NCBI GenBank assembly: GCA_026419775.2
Contig: JAOPGA020000819.1
Coordinates: 1 to 64,000, forward strand
Length of the DNA stretch: 64,000 bases
Reading direction: 5' to 3'
From: Acrasis kona
Lineage: Eukaryota > Heterolobosea > Eutetramitea > Acrasida > Acrasidae
In this document: positions 43,585-55,325 of the stretch, piece after piece
Layout of the letters: the number at the start of each line of letters is the position of its first letter
Numbering within the stretch: the stretch's first letter is position 1
Notes under the pieces: generated by a model
Databases searched by the model: none
Told to the model about the DNA's origin: nothing
The model's input: the letters and a program-made list of their open reading frames with translations, nothing else
Translations under genes and position numbers: made by a program

Positions 43585-44510
43585 TTTGCGTTGGTTCGAA
43601 ATTATGTTTTAAAAGTTGGAAATTCGTTCGTTAAACATTCGACTGATGTATATTCCGACTACTGCCAACCTAAAAACTAGCCTTTTTAGTATAATTGCGT
43701 AATCTACGGATTCTCCTAATCGTCCAAAATTCATTCTCCGTGATCAAAAAAGTATTAATTACACGACGTTTTGACACAAAAACGACTTGTAAAGTATACT
43801 GTAAAACCTTGTCCGGAAACACTTACGGACAAATATTAAAAATTGAATTTGAGTTTCGATTGGCCTTCTTCAAATATCTTATATAGAGCATTTTGGTAGG
43901 CATGTCGTGTGGAACCGACATGCTCCGGAGAAATTTGAGATGAAGTACATCTTTATCACACAATCACTTTTGCTCCTCATTTTTTATCTTCTGCTAATGG
44001 AGGTTTGTATTGGCATCAAAATTTTTGATTGTCGCTCAAACTAATGTTTGTTACAAATGTGAATGTTATTTCTTGTCAAACCATTTGTTTTGAGAGGGCG
44101 TTTGTTCCGGCATTTGGATTGCACGCCAAGGCATTGCCTTTCAAGTCGCCCAAGCATACTTCCTGATTCGAACACAAAAGCTCTGTTTGTGGCAATTAAA
44201 GAAAATCAGATTCTATTGAGAGGGGCGGGGTCAAAATCCATTATGTATGCTTATCTTTTAAAACGTATTGGATTTAGTTTTGTCAAAATCCATTATTGTA
44301 TGCTTGCAAATGTAATTGGTTAAATGAATCTGGATTCGAACGATATGTGATTGGTTGATAAGATACATGAGTGAGATAAGAACATATACTTCACAAACAA
44401 ATCGCTATGATTTCGTTGTCGCTCCAAGCAAGGTATATGTGATAGCAGTAAGCAGAACATGACGATGAGTTCCCACCATAAATTTATATTTTTATAAATT
44501 AAAGATTAGT
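43585..44510. other. Gene-poor region with a hairpin, a tiny signal-peptide-like ORF and a short direct repeat
   Basis: A perfect stem GCATGTCG/CGACATGC with an 8-nt loop lies at 43900-43923. A 34-codon ORF follows (43940-44044). The unit GTCAAAATCCATTAT-GTATGCTT occurs at about 44230-44252 and 44282-44305. An open stretch at 44063-44323 is not convincing as a gene. Just past the stop of the dehydrogenase, an AT palindrome (AATTTATA/TATAAATT) near 44481-44501 could be its 3'-end signal. Confidence 0.45.
43940..44044 (+). CDS. Tiny ORF with signal-peptide-like sequence
   Basis: A 34-aa ORF begins MKYIFITQSLLLLIFYLLL and ends CRSN. The composition is that of a secretory signal, so it may be a first exon of an undetected secreted protein or a decayed copy of one. 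A nearby hairpin precedes the ATG by 16 bp. There is no supporting downstream exon. Confidence 0.2.
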   Translation: MKYIFITQSLLLLIFYLLLMEVCIGIKIFDCRSN

Positions 44511-45455
44511 TTATTGAATGTTGTTAAGTTTTTCCAATGCAAGTATTAATGCTTGTGTACCGTATTTAGCACCACCTTGTTCAATGAGTTGGTCATATAA
44601 TTGTTTTGCAAGCTTGAGTCCAGGAAGATTCAATCCCATTTCTTCGCTTTCCTTTAGTGCTATTCCCATGTCCTTTACAAAGTGCTCAACATAGAAACCA
44701 GGATTAAAATCTCTCTTCAAAATACGGGGAGCATAGCTTTGAAGAGAGAATGAGTTTGCAGCGCCTGCTGATACTGCTGTGAGCACCTTCTCAACATCTA
44801 ATCCCGCTTTTTGTGCATATAATAAACCCTCGACAACGCCGATCATGCAAGTCGCGATTAAAATTTGATTGCTCATCTTGGTGTGTTGACCGTTTCCAGC
44901 TGGACCCATATAGTTGAGCGCCTTTCCCATGCTGGCCAATAAAGGTTGAACAGCGCTGAACACCTCTTCCTCTCCTCCAGCCATGACAGTCAAGGTGCCG
45001 TTGCGGGCACCAATGTCTCCGCCTGAGACTGGCGCGTCAAGAGAATGTGCTCCTTTTTCTGCAGCCTTTTCTGAAATTTCTCTCGCCAAAGAGGGTTCAG
45101 AGGTGGTCATGTCGATTATTACGCTTCCCTTACCAATGCCAGATATTACACCATCTTTTTCATCCAGAATAACCTTATGGTAAGTTCAACTCAAGTCAAG
45201 AACTTTAATTACCTGTCTCACATCTTTGGGATATCCAACGATGCAAATAATAACATCACTATTCTGAGCGACCTCGCGGGGCGTTTCGACAAACTTTGCA
45301 CCAAGATCAATAAGTGGTTGGGCCTTCTCTTTTGTTCTTGTGTAGATTGTTGGGTTGACATAACCTTTGTTGATACAGTGTGTAAGCATGGATTTGCCCA
45401 TTACTCCCGTACCAATAAACCCTAGTCTGGTGGTGCCTGGCAAGAATTGCTTCAT
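44511..45455 (-). CDS. Beta-hydroxyacid dehydrogenase (3-hydroxyisobutyrate dehydrogenase / glyoxylate reductase family)
   Basis: Two exons with an intron at 45174-45212 (39 nt) encode about 301 aa from MKQFLPG. The Rossmann loop GFIGTGVMGKSM binds NAD(P). DAPVSGGDIGARNGTL is the substrate-binding signature, and GNGQHTKMSNQ holds the catalytic Lys. Length and motif order match 3-hydroxyisobutyrate dehydrogenase, tartronate semialdehyde reductase and plant/animal GLYR1-type glyoxylate/succinic-semialdehyde reductases. Substrate cannot be decided from motifs. No clear mitochondrial presequence precedes the Rossmann fold. It is divergent from the ARM-RhoGEF-TBC gene. Confidence 0.88.
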
Positions 45456-45738
45456 TTTACTAGGATTGTAATTACGTCTCAATCAAAATGTAACTCCGTC
45501 ATTGTCTCCGTTGTTCTTCTTGGCTTCTGTCCAGTTGATTGTAAGACAATGACTTTCGAAGACATATCTAATGAGATGTAAAAAGAGCATCTGAACAGGA
45601 TAGACCTAAAATCGAATAGATATTCTACTCTGACATACAAATTCCATCTATTTAATATGAATTTGAACATGTCAAGATTCAGTCAAAATCCATTTCACCT
45701 TTCACTTCGATGTCAGTTTTTTAATTTTAAAAGTTGGG

Positions 45739-48700
45739 ATGGATTTGAAGAAGCTGTTGTCTGCAGAGAAGACAATTTCTGACAATGTAAAAAGGCAACA
45801 AATAGCCAACACTTTTCAGAAACTGTTAAAAGAAGAACACAGTATCGTTGAGTTGGATTCTTTGAATGGCTTTCCTCAAATTATCAAGATGCTTTCTGAG
45901 GGCGACCAAATTGTCAAGAAAAGAATATCGGCGTGCATCGTGAATATGACGTGCGTGGACTCCACATTAGTAATTTTAAGGAAGAACAACATAATACAGG
46001 CCTTGGTTGAAAGACTTGCAGACGAGTCCGAAACACTTTTGATAGCAGAGAATGTAGCCGCGGCATTCATGAATTTGTGCATCAATCAAGAGAATAGACA
46101 ATACATTGCAGACAACGTACCGCAAGCCCTATCTGCTATATTGAAAACCTGTAGAAAATGCACGGACGACCCTTCAGCTTTAGATGAACAGCGAGAAGAG
46201 ATTGTCTATAACATGATGGTAAAACATTTTTGTGATATACCGAATCTAAACAATCAAGTTGTCCTTATCTGGACTAGCTCTCAACACTAATGCTCTTACC
46301 GAGTTATCAAGATTAGAGGCTCCCGAATACATTTCAAACATCGTCATAGATGACAGATATGACGGAAATAATCGGGTCGTGGAGTCAGCCATTGCAGCTC
46401 TATGGAACATTACACTACAAAAGGAACATCGAAAATCCATCCTAAGAAACAAAAACTTATTTGAAAAGTTGATCCAGAGATTAGTCAACCTCTCTTCTCG
46501 CGATAATCCAGCAGTCAAAAAGAATGCAAGTAACGTACTCCAAATCATGGCCACAGAGGAACAGAGTCAACAACTTCTCTTAAGCAACAGCGCAGATACC
46601 ATCCCACGCATGATCAAAGATTTATCTTCTAGGTAAGGTCTTCCGACCATTCATGTACATTTAATTTTTGTAGCGATCTTGAAGTGGTCAAGTCGTCGGC
46701 TGGAACATTATGGAACATGGGAAAGTCAGAAGAAATTAGGATCAAAATCAGAGAAGAAGCAGGAGTGGACGCTCTGGTCAAGTCACTTTTCAAACACTTT
46801 GATAAACAGTCGGATCCATCGGTCATTTACAAACTTACGGGATCCATCGTGGCATGCTCTCTTGATGACGGCAGCAGCATTAGAATGGTACGTTTCCAAT
46901 CATTTTCAATCTAACTCTTCTATAGGGTGAATTAGGATTAGTAGAGGTCTTGTTCGACATTTTACACAAGTACGAAACAATCAACGACAGCACCATCCAA
47001 CAAAATGCATTATCAGCACTCAACAATCTTGCCATACAACAATCAAACAGAGAGCTCATCAACAACATGAATGGAATCAAAGTGCTTATCGACTTTTTGT
47101 CCTCCAAAAGCAACGATCAAGATCTTACATTAGCAGAAAAGGCCAGTAACGTTCTTACCAATTTAGCCATCGACGATGTCGGTAGTAATGCCATTCGTGA
47201 ATGTGGAGGTATCCAAAAGCTAGTCAACCTGGTCACTTTACAAGAATCAAAAAACAACAACGAAGCAAGAAAAAAAGCAAGTGGTGCCTTATGGAATTTG
47301 GCTCTAAACGATGCCAATTTGGCCGAAATTGAAAACCAAGGTGGTATCAAACCTCTCGCTGAATTCTTACCTCAAGTGAACGGAGAGTTGGAAGAGATTC
47401 TAGTCAACAAGAACAAGAATCGAATCACCATTGCCGACGAAACCGATCAAGACGAATTCACCATGGACGACGATGAAGATGATGATGAAGAAGATGAAGA
47501 AGAAGTGAACGATGCCACTGCAAATAACGAACTCTTCGTTCCCATCACGCCGACGCCCTCGACCATCGAAATGACTCCACTACAACGATCGCACCAACGA
47601 AGAGAAAACGCCATACGTTACCTCCACGAATCAGAAGGCGTCTATATGAAACTATTAGAGACCATCGACAAGCTCTACATGAGCAACACTAGTCAACTGA
47701 TCAAAAACAACTTGATGACCAAAGATGTACACAGTAGTATTTTCCAAGACATTGATTGTTTAAGAATGATCAATAAGGATTTTTACACCGAACTCGATCG
47801 AATGGTAAAGGACTACCAAAACACTGGTAGAAAACTATACGACATGCGCGTAGGTCAATTATTCATGAAGAGAGCTCCTACGTTCCGACTCTATAAAACA
47901 TACGTCAATAACATGAAGAGATCATTGGATACCTTAAGTGACAAGGAACGCAAGAGCACTCCTCTACAAACCTTCATGAACGACACGAAAGCTGCTTTGG
48001 TTCAAGACGTGAATTTATTGAGGACCATGACCAGTAGATTTTTGGCCGATAGCGACCTCACCGTAAACGTACGTCACACGATGAACTTGACCAACGTAGA
48101 TCCAGCAGTGAACGTTCAGGACATTTTATTAAAAATACCGATCGAAAGGGTTAATTTTTATTTGGTTTGGTTAAGGAGTCAACACACTGAAAGGGGACAT
48201 GCTGATCACGATAGCATCAGAGATGCTGATAAACAAATTTCGATCATTAACGAATATTGCATCAAGAAGATTGAAGAGTTGCATAAATTGGAACAATTTA
48301 AGGAAATGTTACAACATTTCGCACCATTGTCACAGGCACAACAAACGGCTTACATGTTGGATAAGAATTGTGGATTTCCATTGCCGACCGATCCAACCGA
48401 ACTACATTTATTTAATGCGTGGCACAAGAGCCATCTGAAGAGCAAGAGCAGTAAGAAATGGAGTTTATTCAAAGGAGATGTAGGCGATCCAAAAACAACA
48501 AAAGATGTAAAGAAATTGGTGATCAAGTATGGAATAAGTACCACCCATCGAAGCAAAGCATGGATCAAGATATCTGGAGCTAGTAAGTTGATGGCGGAAA
48601 ACACTGGTTATTATAAACGTATTTTGGGAGTGCATTCGAATCAGGCCAATGCATCTTGGTTTGGTCAAATTGAAAAGGATTTGAAGAGGACGTTTACGAA

Positions 48701-49388
48701 TCATCCGTTGTTCCAGGGAGCTCAAGGAGAGAGAGTGACCATGGCCATGAGAAGAATTTTAATTGCTTATTCTTGGCGCAATCCATTGGTTGCGTATTGT
48801 CAATCTTTTAATTATATTGTCGGTATGTTGTTGTTGCATTTGAGCGAGGAAGAATCTTTTTGGATGTTTGTTACATTGATTGAAAATTACTTACCTCAAA
48901 ATTTTTATTCTCCAAATTTGAAAGGTGTGTTGGTAGATGCTACTGTCCTTGATGAATTGATTTATCAAAATTTGAGCAAATTGAGCACCAAATTGAAAAG
49001 ATTAGAATTTGATATTTCTAGTTTTACAATGAGTTTCTTTATGAAGTTGTTCACTCAGGATTTTCCTGTCCAGGTGACTCTTCGTATTTGGGACGCAATG
49101 TTCACGTTTGGTCCTGTTGTGTTGTTCAGGGTTACTTTGGCATTGTTGAAGATGAACGAATCCCAATTGTTAAAGACTGAAACCTTGAGTGAGTGCTTGT
49201 TGTTGTTCCAGAATCAAATCGTGAAACAATGTTTTGATGTGGATAAATTGATGAAGACTGCATTTGGTTACAGTAAGATCACTCCAGACAAGATTGATTT
49301 GTTGAGAGCCAAATACTTGCCTTTGATTGAAAGTGAGTTACAAAAGCAGGAGGAAGCGAAGGAACTTGAAGCCGCATGGAATCGCTAA
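45739..49388 (+). CDS. ARM repeats - RhoGEF (DH)-like - TBC (RabGAP) fusion protein
   Basis: Four exons with introns at 46219-46258, 46633-46673 and 46888-46925 encode about 1,176 aa. Residues 1-500 are armadillo repeats (NNIIQALVERLADESETLLI, QNALSALNNLAIQQSNRELI, ASGALWNLALNDANLAEI). An acidic linker (about 530-560) leads to a DH-like region (about 590-800): RENAIRYLHESEGVYMKLL, FRLYKTYVNNMKRS and LLKIPIERVNFYLVWL correspond to CR1, the middle and CR3 helices. A TBC domain (about 895-1125) keeps the catalytic pair as IEKDLKRTF (Arg finger) and YCQSFN (Gln finger). This predicts one protein that activates a Rho-family GTPase and inactivates a Rab. There is no PH domain after the DH region. 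The DH call is weaker than ARM or TBC. Confidence 0.82.
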
Positions 49389-49454
49389 ATAAAATTGTAA
49401 TTGTCTAAAAAAAGACTTTCTTTTTATTTCTTTTATTTTTATACAAACACAACA

Positions 49455-51475
49455 ATGATGATGAACAGACTAAGCAGAGCCATTTCCAACAAGACGCCAT
49501 GTACTTACAGGAGTATGATAGGATTCCGTGCTCCATCATGCATGTTCCATACCAACAATATTGTACTACAAAATAAGGGTGATTGGGAAGATCCAAAAGA
49601 GAAACCCCACCCAACCCTTCACGTTGCAGATCCTGCGGAGAGTGCTACATTTAAGGCCGAAAGGAGGGGATATCAAAAGAGCAAGGAAGACGAAGANCCC
49701 ATTCCAACCGATGCTGCCACAGACACCTGGAAAGAGGTCAAGATTGGAGCAGAAGAAGCATGGCAAGACATCAAGAACCTTGCAGACAAGTTCCAAGACA
49801 AGACCGGAATTACTCCTGACAAGGTTGCATCCACCTTATCTACAGCAACTGAAAAAGCAAAGGAAGCATTAAACGTTGCTAAAGAGTCAGTCAAAGAAGT
49901 TATCGCGGATAGTTCAGACAAAGCCTCCGACATTAAACAATCTGCCGATCAAGCAATGTAAGTTCTTGGATCACTCTACATCTAATCAAAATTAGTGACG
50001 CTGCAGAGAAGAAGGCCGAAAATGCTTACGAAAAGGGTAAAGAAGCTGCTTCTGATCTATCATCCAAAGCAAAACAAACAGCAGAGGACGTAAAGAAGAG
50101 CGCATCTTCCAAGGCAAACGAAGTTGAGTCCAAAGCAAAACAAGCCTACGCCGAAGGAAAGGAAAAGGCATCCGATCTATCATCTAAAGCCAAAGATGAA
50201 TTTGAAGCCATCAAGAACAGCGCATCCGCAGAGAAGGACCAAATTAAATCCAAAGTAGATCAAGCCTACTCTCAAGGAAAGGAGTATGCATCTGACCTAT
50301 CCTCCAAAGCTAAACAAGCAGTTGAAGACGCCAAGGACACTGCCTCAGCCGAAAAGAACAAAATTGAATCCAAAGCATCAGATGCCTACCAAAAGGGAAA
50401 GGAAGCAGCATCTGATTTATCGTCCAAAGCCAAACAAACAGCAAATGACGTAAAGAACAGCGCCACCGCCAAGAACGTTGAATCCAAAGCCAAAGAAGCT
50501 TATGCCGAAGGAAAGGAGGTTGCATCTAATTTATCCTCCAAAGCCAAGCAAACGGCACAAGACTTGAAGAAGAACGCCGAGGAAATTTATGCCGAGGGAA
50601 AAGAGGAGGCATCTGATTTATCCAACAAGGCCAAAAACAAATTCGAAGATGCAAAGAACAGCGCAACTGCCAAGAATGTAGAATCAAAAGCAAAAGAAGT
50701 TTACGCAGAAGGAAAGGAAAAAGCATCCGAACTATCCAAAAAAGCCAAAGAAACATTTGAAGATGTAAAGAAGAGCGCAACCGCCAAGAACGTAGAATCA
50801 AAGGCAGCAGATGCCTACCAAAAGGGAAAGGAAGTAGCGTCAGACCTATCTTCCAAAGCCAAGCAAGTCTTCGAAGAAGGAAAGGAAGTAGCATCCGATC
50901 TATCCAACAAGGCCAAAGATAAATTCGAACAAGCAAAGAACAGCGCCACTGCCAAGAACGTCGAATCGAAAGCAAAAGAAGTTTACGCAGAAGGAAAAGA
51001 CAAGGCATCCGAACTATCCTCCAAAGCAAGCAAGAAGGCCGAAGAATTAAAAGATGCAGCAGTGGCATCCGAAGCACGCGGAGTAGATTACGTCAAGGAA
51101 GTAGCTCATGACGTAAAGGAGAAGATCGTAGAGGGAGCCAACACATTAAAGCACAAAGCCGAAGATGCATTTGCTAGCGAGGGCATCGTCGATAAAGCAA
51201 AGGATCTTGGCAGAAATGCAAAGGAGAAGTTGGGAGATGCTAAGCGCGCTGTGGAGGAGAAGGCAACCGATGCCTACAGAAACGTCACGGATAGCGCCTA
51301 CACTGATAAGGTAAAGCAAGGAGCAGAGTGGATCAAGGATAAGGCCGTCGATGCTTCTCAAAAGATTGTGGACATCAAGAACCAAACAACGGAGGCTGTT
51401 TCGCACGAAAAGACCATTGCTGACAAGGCCAAGGCTGCCTACAATACTGTAACTGGTAAAAATGATGCCAAGTAA
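49455..51475 (+). CDS. LEA group 3-like repeat protein with probable mitochondrial presequence
   Basis: Two exons with an intron at 49958-49995 encode about 660 aa. The N-terminus (MMMNRLSRAISNKTPC then RSMIGFRAPSC) is basic, amphipathic and free of acidic residues, like a mitochondrial targeting signal. From about residue 150 come some nine to ten copies of a 33-41-residue unit such as AYAEGKEKASDLSSKAK followed by FEDVKNSATAKNVESK, built of 11-mers rich in Ala, Lys, Glu and Ser. This is the LEA_4/group 3 pattern: disordered in water, helical on drying, protecting membranes and enzymes. In plants and anhydrobiotic animals such proteins reach mitochondria. A role in desiccation-resistant cysts or spores is inferred. 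One ambiguous base (n) lies at 49697. Antisense Leu-rich ORFs are artefacts of the repeat. Confidence 0.8.
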
Positions 51476-51625
51476 ATTTTTTGATCTTTTTAAAAATTGC
51501 GGGGATATCTTTATTTCATGGTTGGAAAAAGGGTAACAAACATTTTTTGAAAAAAGGCGATAAAAACACCAACGTGTCGTTGAATCACTCAACTGAATCA
51601 ATAAGCAAATCAAATCAAGACAACT

Positions 51626-53789
51626 ATGTCAGTTCGTTCCTCTGGTTTTGGTGGTTTGGCTACTGCAACCTCTGACGAGAGGAAGACATCCAACGTAGAT
51701 AAGCAAAGTGTAGATATTGGAAACCATGTTCATCGCAGGTCCGATTATGAAAATGCCATTCTTATCCGTAGATATGAGGATGTAGCCACTTGTTACCACT
51801 CATTTAAGTGAGTCAAACTTATGCACGGTTGTTTTGACTTTTTTTAGGAGGTCGGTAGAAAAGAATGGTTCTAGAAACTGCATGGGCAAGAGAGCAGTTG
51901 CCGCCGACGGTACTGTTGGCGATTTCCAGTTTATTACCTACGAAACTGCCGGAAAGAGATCAAAAGATTTTGGATCTGGTCTAAGACACATTGGAGTTGA
52001 GCCAGTAAGTTTTCGATGCGTTATGGTAATTAACGTTTTTTCAGAACACACATTTGGGCATCTTCTCAAAGAACTGCATCGAATGGCAGTTAACTAGCGA
52101 GGCATGCCACACCCAAAGCATTGTCACCATTGCCCTATATGACACATTAGGAGAAGAATCAAGTTTGTTTATTATGAATCATGGTGAGATTGTGTGCCTA
52201 TGCATCGGTGCAACAGAATTTGAGCCTTCAATGAAAATCGGTAAGTGAATGCAATGGTACAATGTAAATAATCAAGTGCAGCTGCAAAATGTGAACATTT
52301 AAAAACCATAATTTGCTTCGATTCACTCAGCGAGGAACAAATCAAAAGAGTAAAGGACATCAATTTGGCCGTCTACAATTTTGAAGAAGTAGAAAAATTA
52401 GGACAGGCCAATCCAGTCCCCGACGTACCCCCAACACCAGAGACCTTGGCCACCATCATGTACACCAGCGGTACCACTGGCATGCCCAAAGGTGTCATGT
52501 TATCACAGTATGTTCACAGTACACATTTCACATCTCACTGCGTGTCCTCAGCATGAACATTATAGCTTGCATAACTGGCGTCCTCCATCAACTATTCGAG
52601 ATTACAAATACCGACGTGTTGTTATCCTACCTACCACTAGCACACATTTTAGAGAGAGTCGCAGAAATGGCCTTCTTCCAATCAGGCGCCGCCATTGGTT
52701 TCTTCCAAGGAGACGTTCGCAAATTGGTGGACGACATGAAGAGCCTACTAACCAACTCTACTGCCCGCTGTTCCTCGCGTACTCGATAGAATTTACGAAA
52801 GAGTGAATGCCATCTTCCTGCAAGCCACCGGCTTGAAAAAGTTTTTGATCGAAAGAGCAGTCGCCGCTAAGAAACAAAGCATCGTCAACAACACCACCAC
52901 GCCCATCTGGGACAGGTTGGTGTTCAACAAGGTCAAGGAAAGCACCGGCGGTCGTCTACGCGGCGTGTTGAGCGGAGGTGCGCCACTAAGCAGCACCGTG
53001 CAAGATTTCCTACGCGTAGTGCTCGGATGTCCCATCGTACAAGGCTACGGTCTAACAGAGACCACGGCAGGTGGCACGGTACAATTGTTCTACGCCAACA
53101 AGAGCGGTAACATTGGACCTCCAATCGGTTGCTGCGAAATCAAACTGGAGAGCGTTCCAGAAATGAATTACTCGGCCGATGCAGATCCACCATCCGGCGA
53201 GATTTGCATTCGTGGACCCAACGTGAGCAGCGGATACTTTAAGGACCCAGAAAAGACCGCAGAGGTGTTCGACCAGGATGGATGGTTCCACACTGGTGAC
53301 ATTGGAATGTGGAACAAGGATGGAACATTGACCATTACCGATCGATTGAAAAACATTTTCAAATTGAGTCAGGGAGAATACGTTGCCGCCGAGAACTTGG
53401 AGAACAAGATGGGAAGTAGCCCATGGGTGGCCAGGTTGTGGGTGTATGGCGATAGTTTCAAGGCCGTCCTAGTCGGCGTGGTGGTCGTGAATTTGGACAC
53501 ATTGAGACAATGGGCCAAGGAAAATCAAATCGACGATTCGGATGTGAATGCATTGATTGCTGATGGGAAAGTCAACCAATTGGTGATGCAAGATTTGACC
53601 ACCAGCGCAAAGAATGCTAACCTCAAGGGCTTCGAATTCATCAAGGCCGTTCACTTGGTGTCACAAGATTTTGATTCTTTCGGAGGTACCACTCCAACCA
53701 TGAAGTTGAAGAGGAACGTTCTAAAGGAACACTTCCAACCCGATATTGATCGCATGTATAACTCTTTGGAGCAAAAAGAGCAAAAATAA
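51626..53789 (+). CDS. Long-chain acyl-CoA synthetase (ACSL type)
   Basis: Five exons with introns at 51808-51847, 52005-52044, 52241-52281 and 52508-52551 encode about 665 aa. Motifs: YTSGTTGMPKGVMLS (AMP-binding P-loop, about 237-250), GYGLTETTAGG (about 417-427), and TGDIGMWNKDGTL then DRLKNIFKLSQGEYVAAE (C-terminal hinge and linker motif of eukaryotic ACSLs). The enzyme activates long-chain fatty acids with ATP and CoA. There is no N-terminal membrane anchor, unlike animal ACSL1. Near 52745-52752 the frame changes by one base between DDMKSLL and PTLLPAVPRVLDRIYERV, both clearly coding. Summed exon length is one base too long, so a single extra base in the assembly is likely. The neighbouring drebrin-like gene starts only 24 bp after the stop. 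Confidence 0.88.
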
Positions 53790-53813
53790 AATTGATTACA
53801 ATCAACTGTATTC

Positions 53814-55295
53814 ATGTCCTCTCGTCTTGATTGTTCTGATCCGGCCATCAAGCCTGCGCTGGACGATGTTCGTCAAAAGAAGAGCGATTGGGCGCTATTG
53901 TCCCATAAGGGTAACACTTCTGGAATCGTGGTTGAGGAGACTGGAGATGGGTTCGATGATTTGCTAAATTCTTTATCGTCTGGAAAGATTATGTACGCGT
54001 ATCTTCGCTACGATATTCAAGGAATGGATAAGTACGTGCTCATCACTTGGTGTCCTGATGGCGTCAGCACCAACATGAAGGGTTTATTCATGAACTATTC
54101 AAGAGACATGGAAGACTTTTTAAAGAGAGGGCTACACATGCAGTTTCACGTGTTGATCAATGCCCGTCGTGAAAGCGATCTAGACGAAGATGACATTATC
54201 AAGAAATTAGAGATTGCTCAAGGAGCCAACTACATCAATGCTAATAACAGAGAAAGCCTTAACAAGGTTCAAAAGCAAGAAGAAGAGCGACCAAAAGTCG
54301 AGCCAACCAAACCCATCATCAACAAGGAAGCAAGCGAAGAGTTTTGGAAGAAACAAAAGATCCAAGAAGAACAAGAAAAGCTACAAGAAAAAAAGAGACA
54401 AGACGAGTTACAAAAGCAAGAACAAATCAGACAAGAAAAGCTCAAACAACAACAGTTGGAGCTATCAGCTAAAAAAGAACAACAATCATCATCTACATCA
54501 GATTCTGATCCCAATCCAACTAGCGTCATTAATAAGGGAAATGCCTCATCGCTAAGAAGTCGATTCGAACAGCTGAGTACAAAAACAGAAGAAAAGCCAT
54601 TCGTTCCCAGCAAACCAACAACCACTTGGAAGAAACCAGAACCAAAGAAAATTGAACCTGCAGCAGAGCCATCTGTACAGAAGCCACCACCTCCATTTGC
54701 TGCAAAAACACAACAAGAAAAATCTGAACCTGTCCTGCCCCCTAAGCCTGTTTTTAATTCACCTGAACCAGCTGCTGCTGCTGATGAAGAACCCGTTTTA
54801 CCCCCTAAGCCAGTATTTCCACCTAAACCAGTTACTAATTATCCTCCTGAACCAGCTTATGAACCAGATCCTGAACCAGTTTACGAACCGGAGCCAGCTT
54901 ATGAACCTGAACCAGAGCAAACCTATCAACAATCATCTTATGATGATGGTGCTTATGGTACTTATGATAGCCAACCTGTTTTACCCCCACCACCAGCGTT
55001 CCCACCAAAGCCTGTCATGAACTACGAACCCGAACCTGTTTATGAACCTGAGCCTGAACCAGTACCTGTTCCAGAGGTGAAGCCTAAATTACCTCCACCA
55101 CCTCCCAAAATTAAAAAACCTGAGGGAGAGGAGTTTGTGGTTCTATACCAATTTACGTCGGATGATCCAGAGGAGTTGAGTATTGAAGAGGGAGAGTTGG
55201 TATATGTTACAGCGAAGGAGGGAGATTGGTGGACTGCTACAAATGTCAAGGGAGTTGTTGGATTTGTACCTGCTAATTATTTATCTCCAAAATAA
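53814..55295 (+). CDS. Drebrin-like/Abp1-type actin-binding protein (ADF-H, coiled coil, SH3)
   Basis: An intronless gene encodes 493 aa. Residues 1-135 form an ADF-homology domain of the Abp1/coactosin type (KPALDDVRQKKSDWALLS, IMYAYLRYDI, YVLITWCPDGV), which binds F-actin. A Gln/Glu/Lys-rich coiled coil (about 165-235) and Pro-rich stretches (VLPPKPVF repeated, YEPEPAYEPEPE) follow. The C-terminus is an SH3 domain (EEFVVLYQFTSDDPEELS, GDWWTA, VPANYL). This is the layout of yeast Abp1 and animal drebrin-like protein, linking actin to endocytic machinery. The Pro-rich segments are potential internal or partner SH3 ligands. The ATG is 24 bp after the preceding stop codon. Confidence 0.9.
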   Translation: MSSRLDCSDPAIKPALDDVRQKKSDWALLSHKGNTSGIVVEETGDGFDDLLNSLSSGKIMYAYLRYDIQGMDKYVLITWCPDGVSTNMKGLFMNYSRDMEDFLKRGLHMQFHVLINARRESDLDEDDIIKKLEIAQGANYINANNRESLNKVQKQEEERPKVEPTKPIINKEASEEFWKKQKIQEEQEKLQEKKRQDELQKQEQIRQEKLKQQQLELSAKKEQQSSSTSDSDPNPTSVINKGNASSLRSRFEQLSTKTEEKPFVPSKPTTTWKKPEPKKIEPAAEPSVQKPPPPFAAKTQQEKSEPVLPPKPVFNSPEPAAAADEEPVLPPKPVFPPKPVTNYPPEPAYEPDPEPVYEPEPAYEPEPEQTYQQSSYDDGAYGTYDSQPVLPPPPAFPPKPVMNYEPEPVYEPEPEPVPVPEVKPKLPPPPPKIKKPEGEEFVVLYQFTSDDPEELSIEEGELVYVTAKEGDWWTATNVKGVVGFVPANYLSPK

Positions 55296-55325
55296 ATTTT
55301 TAATTATAAATTACAGTCTATACAA

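Noticed and set aside
44063-44323. 86-codon open frame on the plus strand
   Set aside because: Lacks recognisable sequence and mixes with short direct repeats; likely chance.
49992-51077. Several antisense Leu/Arg/Trp-rich open frames
   Set aside because: They are shadows of the Lys/Ala/Glu-rich LEA repeat on the plus strand.
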